The position numbers and the translations under genes are program-made. A stretch of DNA of 64,000 bases, taken from the NCBI GenBank assembly GCA_038246785.1, contig JBBRVP010000012.1:1-64000 (forward strand), given 5' to 3'. Shown here in pieces: positions 58,727 through 64,000 of this stretch. The DNA is from JBBRVP01 sp038246785. GTDB lineage: Bacteria; Actinomycetota; Actinomycetes; Jiangellales; Jiangellaceae. Positions within the stretch are counted from its first letter, which is position 1, and every line of letters begins with the position of its first letter. The notes beneath the pieces were generated by a model. The model ran no database searches and was not told where the DNA came from. It saw nothing but the letters and a program-made list of their open reading frames with translations.

Positions 58727-60616
58727 ATGTCCTCTTTCCGGCTCCGCGCGGCGGCTGTGGCTTTGGTCCCGGTGGCCACGCTGGGCCTGGGCGGCGTGGC
58801 GGACTCCGCAGCCGCTACGTCCGCCGAGTCCTATGCCCGCCCGTTCGACGGTGTCTACCAACTGCTCGGCCACGGTTCCGGCAACGGCGTCGGGCTGAGT
58901 CGGTGGAGCGCGCGCAGCCAGGCGCTGGCCGGGCGCAGCCACCGGGAGATCGAGGGATTCGCGTTCCCGAGGACCACGCTGGCCACCGGCGACGCCGGCC
59001 GGATACAGGTCCGGCTCGACGGCTACAGCGACGCCGCCGCCGTGGACCTGGAGGCGTCCCCGGGACTGCGACTGCGCTACCGCAGCGCCGCCGGCAAGAC
59101 CGTGACGCTGGACCCGCCGGCGACACTCGGCGGCCGCACCCCCGGTGCCTGGCGTGTCGTGTCCGGCCGCGGCGGGCTCAGCGTGCTGGCTGTCTCCGGG
59201 ACGCGGACGCTGCCCTGGGTGGCTGCGGCATGGACCGATCCGACCGTGCCGCTGCGCTGGTCGGACACCGACGCCGTGGTCGCCCTGCGCCGCGGTGAGC
59301 TCCGGCGCGGCTACCGCGGTCCCCTGCTGCTCAGCGCCGGGAGCGGCCGACTGCAGGTGGTCGACGACGTTGCGGTCGAGGACTATCTGCGCTCGGTCGT
59401 CCCGGCGGTCATGCCCGCGAGCTGGCCGGCGGCGGCCCTGCAGGCCCAGGCAGTGGCTGCCCGCAGCTACGCGCTCTGGGTACGGGCGAGCCGGCCGGCG
59501 CGGAGCACGTACGACATCGTCGACGCGTCGAGTTCGCTGCCCTACCGCGGCGCCCGGGCGTACACGCCGACGTGGACGATCGCGGCCCGCTTCGACGCGA
59601 CCGCCACGGACTCGGCGGTGCGCCGGACCACCGGACAGCGGCTCAGCTACGGCGGTGCCCCGGTCCGGGCCGCGTCGCACTCCAGCGACGGGGGCTGGAG
59701 CGCGGCGTTCGGCAAGCCCTACCTCGTCGCCCAGGCCGATCGTTGGGACGGTGCGTCGATGGCCAACGAGCGCGGGTGGTGGACCCGTACCGTGCGGGTC
59801 GCCGACCTGGAGCGGGCGGCGCCCGGGATCGGCCGACTCCGGACCGTCCGCGTCGACGCCCGCAGCGGCGGCGGCGACTGGGGCGGCCGGGTGGCCGCGC
59901 TGACGCTGGTCGGTGACAAGGGCGAGCACACGGTGCGCGGGGACTCAGCGGTCCGGGAGCTGCTGGGCACGACGTCGTCCTACCTGGCGTTCCGCCCGCC
60001 CTCCCTGCGCGGCTGGGTGTTCCCGCTGCCGGCCGGCACCTGGTCGTGGGGCACCCCCTATCACCGCGCGGGCCCCTGGTGGTCCTCCGGCTTCCACACC
60101 GGCCAGGACCTCCCGGTCAGGAGCGGCACCCCCGTCTACGCGGCCTCGGGCGGTCAGGTCGCGGTGTCCGGCTGGGACCGCTACGGCTACGGCAACTACG
60201 TCGTGGTCCGCCACGGCGACGGCGTCCGCACGCTCTATGCGCACCTGTCCAGACGCCAGGTCATCGCGTCGCAGACCGTGGTGCCCGGTGAGCAGATCGG
60301 GCTGTCCGGCTCCACCGGCAACAGCACCGGACCGCACCTGCACGTCGAGCTGCGCTTCTCCGACCGCCACGTCACCGACCCCAGGCCGTTCCTCGTCGGT
60401 GCGCCGCGGGCGACGACCGTGCCGCTCCTGACGCTCGGCTCCAAGAACTGGTACGTCCGGGAGGTGCAGCAGCGGCTGCGCATCGCCGTCACCGCGACCT
60501 ACGACACGGCGACCTACCGGGCGGTGCGCAGCTTCCAGTACGGCAAGGGGCTGACCGTCACCGGCACCACGACCCAGGCCACGTGGCGGCTGCTGCGCGC
60601 GTCGACGACGAGCTGA
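58727..60616 (+). CDS. Secreted SpoIID-domain / M23 endopeptidase / peptidoglycan-binding fusion
   Basis: The protein is 629 residues from the ATG at 58727 (in-frame GTGs at 58703 and 58709 are alternatives). It has a signal peptide (about 1-30), and a SpoIID/LytB domain at about 190-330 (VEDYLRSVVPAVMPASWPA, ALQAQAVAARSYAL). An M23 metallopeptidase domain spans about 445-550 with zinc motif GFHTGQD and HLHVEL. A C-terminal peptidoglycan-binding repeat runs from 563 to 625. The combination of a glycan-strand lytic domain and a peptide cross-link hydrolase suggests a wall-remodelling enzyme. Confidence 0.88.
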   Translation: MSSFRLRAAAVALVPVATLGLGGVADSAAATSAESYARPFDGVYQLLGHGSGNGVGLSRWSARSQALAGRSHREIEGFAFPRTTLATGDAGRIQVRLDGYSDAAAVDLEASPGLRLRYRSAAGKTVTLDPPATLGGRTPGAWRVVSGRGGLSVLAVSGTRTLPWVAAAWTDPTVPLRWSDTDAVVALRRGELRRGYRGPLLLSAGSGRLQVVDDVAVEDYLRSVVPAVMPASWPAAALQAQAVAARSYALWVRASRPARSTYDIVDASSSLPYRGARAYTPTWTIAARFDATATDSAVRRTTGQRLSYGGAPVRAASHSSDGGWSAAFGKPYLVAQADRWDGASMANERGWWTRTVRVADLERAAPGIGRLRTVRVDARSGGGDWGGRVAALTLVGDKGEHTVRGDSAVRELLGTTSSYLAFRPPSLRGWVFPLPAGTWSWGTPYHRAGPWWSSGFHTGQDLPVRSGTPVYAASGGQVAVSGWDRYGYGNYVVVRHGDGVRTLYAHLSRRQVIASQTVVPGEQIGLSGSTGNSTGPHLHVELRFSDRHVTDPRPFLVGAPRATTVPLLTLGSKNWYVREVQQRLRIAVTATYDTATYRAVRSFQYGKGLTVTGTTTQATWRLLRASTTS

Positions 60617-60653
60617 CCCGCGGGTCGGCCGCGTGGACGGCGTGGCGCCGGGC

Positions 60654-61946
60654 TCAGCGGCGACGCCGCGGACGCCGTCCCGGTCGGCCGGGCGCCCGCG
60701 CCGCCGGCCGCGACGGTGTCGGCGCGGCGGGCCGCGGGGCCACGTGGGGCGCTGACGGCCCGCTGAGCCGCCGGATCGTGGGATCGCCGGATCGCACCGC
60801 TGCCGTCACCGGCCGGATCCCGGCCCGGCGGGTCATCGCGCGCACGTCGCCGTGCTGGTCCGGGGTGGCCAGCGTCACGACGACCCCGGCAGCGCCGGCG
60901 CGGGCCGTGCGACCGGAGCGGTGCAGGTAGGCCTTGTGCTCGGCGGGCGGGTCGACGTGCACGACGAGCCCGATGTCGTCGATGTGGATGCCGCGCGCCG
61001 CGATGTCGGTGGCGACCAGTACGCGGACGCTGCCGGCGCTGAACGCCGCGAGGTTGCGCTCGCGCGCACCCTGGGCGAGGTTGCCGTGCAGGTCGACCGC
61101 CGGGATGCCGGCCGCGGTGAGCTGGCGGGCGAGTTTGCGAGCGCCGTGCTTGGTGCGACTGAACAGCAGGCTGCGGCTCTGGCCCGAGGCGAGCTCGCGG
61201 ACGACGGCCGCCTTGTCGTCGCGGCTGATCGCGAGGACGTGGTGCTCCATCGTCGTGACGGGCGCGGCCACCGGGTCGACAGAGTGGGTCACCGGGTCGA
61301 CCAGGTAGCGGCGCACGAGCACGTCGACCCCGTTGTCCAGGGTGGCGGAGAACAGCAGTCGCTGCGCGCCGCGCGGCGTGCGGTCGAGCAGCCGGCGGAC
61401 CGCTGGGAGGAAGCCGAGGTCGGCCATGTGGTCGGCCTCGTCGAGCACGCTGACCTCGACGGCGTCGAGGTGAACGTGGCCCTGGCCGATGAGATCCTCC
61501 AGCCGGCCGGGGCAGGCCACGAGGACGTCGACGCCGCGGCGCAGGGCCTCGACCTGACGGCCCTGGCCGACTCCGCCGTACACGGTGGTGACGCGCTGGC
61601 CCATCGCCGCGGCGAGCGGCTCGAGGGCGGCCGCAACCTGGTTGGCCAGCTCGCGGGTCGGTACGAGCACGAGGGCCCGCGGGCGGCCGGGGCGGCGCGC
61701 CGTCGTGGACTCATGGAGCGCGGCCACCGTGGGCAGCGCGAAGGCGAGCGTCTTGCCGCTGCCGGTGCGGCCACGGCCGAGCAGGTCGCGACCGGCGAGC
61801 GCGTCGGGCAGCGTAGCGGTCTGGATCGGGAACGGGGTCGTGATGCCGCCGGCCGCCAGCGCGGCCACCAAAGGGGCGGGCACGCCGAGCGCGGCGAAGC
61901 CCGACGAGGGCATGGAGCGGGTACGGGACGCGGTGGAACTGGGCAT
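60654..61946 (-). CDS. DEAD-box RNA helicase
   Basis: The 430-residue protein has the Q motif PFPIQTATLP, motif I GRTGSGKT, motif II DEADH, motif III SAT and motif VI HRSGRTARAG. An arginine/proline-rich tail from about residue 395 onward (ending GRPGRRPRRRR) probably binds RNA. It unwinds RNA in the cytoplasm; members often function in cold adaptation or ribosome assembly. Divergent from the COG4315 lipoprotein gene. Confidence 0.93.
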   Translation of the reverse strand: MPSSTASRTRSMPSSGFAALGVPAPLVAALAAGGITTPFPIQTATLPDALAGRDLLGRGRTGSGKTLAFALPTVAALHESTTARRPGRPRALVLVPTRELANQVAAALEPLAAAMGQRVTTVYGGVGQGRQVEALRRGVDVLVACPGRLEDLIGQGHVHLDAVEVSVLDEADHMADLGFLPAVRRLLDRTPRGAQRLLFSATLDNGVDVLVRRYLVDPVTHSVDPVAAPVTTMEHHVLAISRDDKAAVVRELASGQSRSLLFSRTKHGARKLARQLTAAGIPAVDLHGNLAQGARERNLAAFSAGSVRVLVATDIAARGIHIDDIGLVVHVDPPAEHKAYLHRSGRTARAGAAGVVVTLATPDQHGDVRAMTRRAGIRPVTAAVRSGDPTIRRLSGPSAPHVAPRPAAPTPSRPAARAPGRPGRRPRRRR

Positions 61947-62440
61947 TCGTGGGGATGTCCTTCACGGAGTGGGGATGGCCGGGTGATGCGTGGCCAGCCC
62001 GCTCCGTGGAGCGTCAACCGTGGCACCCGTACGGGCGCTCGCACTCGACCGCGGACGGCCCGGTCGGGTCGTCCGCCGCAGCCAGCATGGCACGGACCGG
62101 GCCGTCGCGCTGACGCATGCGCCGGCGAGGTGGTGAAGATCACCCCGGCGGGCCCAGCGGCCCAGTCCTCCCAAGGCCGAACCGGAAGACCAAGTTGATC
62201 TAGGACAAGACCACGTTCTGACCTCCCCGAAACGTGGCCTTCTCCTAGGTCAACTCCGTCGGGCGTAGGAGACGTCCGCGGCGCCGAGCGAGCGGCGACG
62301 CACCGAACACGCCGATCGGCCCAGGGACGTGGTTTCCGGCGCCGCCTAGGAAGGATGCCGCCGCGCCGCAGGGACCTGAACCCCTACCGCTGCACCGCCG
62401 TTCGAAGCAGCAGGACAGCACGCACACACGGGAGGCCGCC
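61947..62440 (+). other. 494-bp divergent spacer with a long inverted repeat
   Basis: The spacer separates the helicase (minus) from the COG4315 lipoprotein (plus). No ORF in it has a recognisable family. Its main feature is the inverted repeat at 62193-62255, about equally far from both genes. A long 5' leader for the helicase, as seen for cold-shock DEAD-box genes, is possible but not supported by a specific motif. Confidence 0.6.
62193..62255 (+). repeat. 63-bp imperfect inverted repeat
   Basis: The 25-base arms 62193-62217 and 62231-62255 match at 22 positions when one is reverse-complemented, with a 13-base loop. The ends (AGTTGATC ... GGTCAACT) and CCACGTT core resemble the GTTAAC-centred palindrome of the 67-bp element, so it may belong to the same wider repeat class. 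Confidence 0.85.
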
Positions 62441-63058
62441 ATGTTGAATCCACGACGTCGAGGGGCTCGCCGGTCGAGCGCGCTCGCCATCGGCGCTCTG
62501 GGCATCGCCCTTTCTGCCGCAGCCTGCGGAGGAACGACCGCGACCAGCGGCAGCAGCCCGACGACTGCGGGAACGCCCGCTGCGGCGTCCGGGACGCCGC
62601 AGGCCTCCGCGGCATCCTCGGCGTTGCTGGGCACTGCGACGTCCCCCCTCGGGGCGATCGTGGTGAACTCGCAGGGACGCACCGTCTACATGTTCGCCGC
62701 CGACTCGCCGGGGCACTCGACCTGCAGCGGCGAGTGCCTGGAGTACTGGCCGGTCGTTCCGGCGCCGGCCGCGCTGCCGGCGTCCGTGCCGGGCGTCACC
62801 GCGGCCGTGGGCAGTCTCGCCCGCGCGGACGGCACGCGGCAGCTCACGCTTGGCGGCTGGCCGCTCTACACCTTCTCCGGTGACAGCGCGGCCGGGCAGA
62901 CCAACGGCCAGGGGAAGAACGGCTCGGGTGGCCTGTGGTGGGTGCTCTCGCCGGCCGGGAAGCAGATCAAAGGCTCGCCGGCGAACAGTTCCGGCTCTCC
63001 GCAGGAGCAGCCGAGCGAGACCTCGGGCGGCGGCTCCGGGCCGGGCGCGGGCTACTGA
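62441..63058 (+). CDS. COG4315-type predicted lipoprotein
   Basis: The 205-residue protein has an arginine-rich n-region, a hydrophobic stretch, and the lipobox LSAAAC (Cys29). A Ser/Thr/Ala linker follows, then the COG4315 repeat-like fold with CSGECLEYWPVV (residues about 90-101) and GWPLYTFSGD. The tail is Gly/Ser-rich and probably disordered. The family is secreted or lipid-anchored; some members bind heme or are linked to electron transfer, but most are uncharacterised. GGGAGG lies just upstream of the ATG. Confidence 0.88.
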   Translation: MLNPRRRGARRSSALAIGALGIALSAAACGGTTATSGSSPTTAGTPAAASGTPQASAASSALLGTATSPLGAIVVNSQGRTVYMFAADSPGHSTCSGECLEYWPVVPAPAALPASVPGVTAAVGSLARADGTRQLTLGGWPLYTFSGDSAAGQTNGQGKNGSGGLWWVLSPAGKQIKGSPANSSGSPQEQPSETSGGGSGPGAGY

Positions 63059-63121
63059 GCGGCTCGCGACGTCCGGCCACCCCTGGCGCGGTGCCTGTGA
63101 CGGTGGCGGCATCCTGTCGCC

Positions 63122-64000
63122 ATGCGCCTGGGAGTGGGACTGCCGGTGTCGGGGCACTGGGCGACGCCGGCGAACATGCGGCGCGTCGCGATGCGCGCCG
63201 AGGAGCTGGGCTACGACTCGCTGTGGACCTTCCAGCGGCTGCTGCACCCGCTGGATCAGGAGTGGGGCGCGCCGTACCACCGGGTGCACGACCCGGTCAC
63301 GTCGCTGGCGTACGTCGCCGCGCTGACCTCCCGCGTACGGCTGGGCATCGCGGTCGTCAATGTGCCCAACTACGCGCCGATCGTGCTCGCCAAGGAGCTG
63401 ACCACCCTCGACGTCGTGTCCGACGGGCGGCTCGACGTCGGGCTCGGGCTCGGCTGGGCGCCGCAGGAGTTCGCCGCGGTCGGTGCGGAGCGGGAGCGGC
63501 GCGGTGCCCGGGCCGAGGAGTTCGTCGGCTGCCTCGACGCGATCTGGACGGCCGGGGAGGTGGAGTTCAGCGGCGAGTTCTACGAGGTCCCCCGCTGCCG
63601 CGTGGAGCCCAAGCCCGTGCAGTCGCCGCGCCCGCCGATCCTCATGGGCGGTGGCGCAGATCGCGCGCTGCGCCGCATCGGGCGGATCGCCGACGGCTGG
63701 ATCAGCAGCAGCCGGACCGACATCGCGGAGATCGGCCGTTCGGTCGGCCTGGTGCGGGCGGCAGCGGCGGAGGCCGGGCGTGACTCCGAGGCTCTGCGTT
63801 TCGTCGTGCGCGGCGCCGTACGGCCGACGCCGCATCCGGTCTCCGACCGCGGGCCGCTTCAGGGCAGCGCCGACCAGATCAGCGAAGATCTTGTGTCCCT
63901 GGCCGGCCAAGGGGTCACCGAGACCTTCCTCGACCTCAACTTCGATCCCGACACCGTCGGTGACGACGTCGACCCGGCGGCGGCGATGGACCGCGCGGAG
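63122..64000 (+). CDS. LLM-class F420-dependent oxidoreductase, cut by the right window edge
   Basis: The first 293 codons show a luciferase-like monooxygenase TIM barrel: GVGLPVSGHWATP, EELGYDSLWTFQRL, LGIAVVNVPNYAP, SDGRLDVGLGLGWAPQEF and PPILMGGGADRAL. This matches actinobacterial F420-dependent LLM enzymes. The exact substrate is not predictable. The C-terminus lies beyond the window. A CATCCT hexamer six bases before the ATG may serve as its -10 box. Confidence 0.9.
   Translation, partial: MRLGVGLPVSGHWATPANMRRVAMRAEELGYDSLWTFQRLLHPLDQEWGAPYHRVHDPVTSLAYVAALTSRVRLGIAVVNVPNYAPIVLAKELTTLDVVSDGRLDVGLGLGWAPQEFAAVGAERERRGARAEEFVGCLDAIWTAGEVEFSGEFYEVPRCRVEPKPVQSPRPPILMGGGADRALRRIGRIADGWISSSRTDIAEIGRSVGLVRAAAAEAGRDSEALRFVVRGAVRPTPHPVSDRGPLQGSADQISEDLVSLAGQGVTETFLDLNFDPDTVGDDVDPAAAMDRAE

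Overview
The window is GC-rich DNA with many GTG starts, ATGA/GTGA/TGATG gene overlaps, an F420-type LLM oxidoreductase gene at the right edge and the actinobacterial order clpS - DUF2017 - mec - cysO - cysM - murI - cyclic-nucleotide phosphodiesterase - rph - rdgB. This points to an aerobic, soil-type actinomycete chromosome. I cannot name the genus from sequence alone. Coding density is high. I see one tRNA, no rRNA, no CRISPR and no prophage. The only mobile-element trace is a transposase C-terminus cut by the left edge.

Layout: 0.2-4.1 kb is a mobA-like / MoxR / VWA / XdhC operon, the accessory set for a molybdenum hydroxylase of the CO-dehydrogenase family, without structural genes in view. 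4.7-8.1 kb holds an amidohydrolase, a cytochrome P450 and a GroES-like protein. 8.5-11.1 kb is a complete CbiMNQO-type ECF metal importer with a Nur-like operator upstream. 11.2-15.2 kb has bcp, tRNA-Leu(UAG), a membrane-anchored sulfite-oxidase-family protein, rdgB and rph. 15.2-22.8 kb is the conserved cysteine-biosynthesis and housekeeping block, interrupted by a DUF559 nuclease gene bordered by palindromic repeats, and ending at the divergent pncB. 24-28.5 kb has pncA, a 50-residue membrane protein and a homogentisate cluster (hmgA, an unknown gene, fahA). 29-36 kb has a GH1 glucosidase, a Na+/H+ antiporter, a tandem-duplicated secreted acid phosphatase, hppD and a divergent Lrp regulator.

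36-44 kb has a homodimeric-type pyruvate dehydrogenase E1 divergent from soluble transhydrogenase, a fasciclin pseudogene, a thioredoxin, a second sulfite-oxidase-family gene and yqgE. 44.1-50.4 kb is a tight three-gene operon: a GltD-like flavoprotein with ferredoxin clusters, pyruvate:ferredoxin oxidoreductase, and a dihydroorotate-dehydrogenase-like protein. 50-57 kb has a large LuxR-type ATPase regulator with VanZ, YceI, malic enzyme and a PfkB kinase. 57-60.6 kb is a divergent pair of secreted wall proteins. 60.6-64 kb has a DEAD-box helicase, a COG4315 lipoprotein and the LLM oxidoreductase.

Two themes cross the window. At least ten genes have a TANNNT hexamer exactly six bases before a GTG or ATG start, and four more have it seven bases before; this is the signature of leaderless transcripts. 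The intergenic spaces carry several families of palindromic repeat, including a 67-bp element present twice (31 kb apart, opposite orientation, 62 of 67 bases identical), a 63-bp inverted repeat, and GATCTTGAGAC/GTCTCAAGATC palindromes around the nuclease gene. These repeats, the nuclease insertion in an otherwise conserved block and the pyruvate:ferredoxin oxidoreductase operon are the parts most worth further work.
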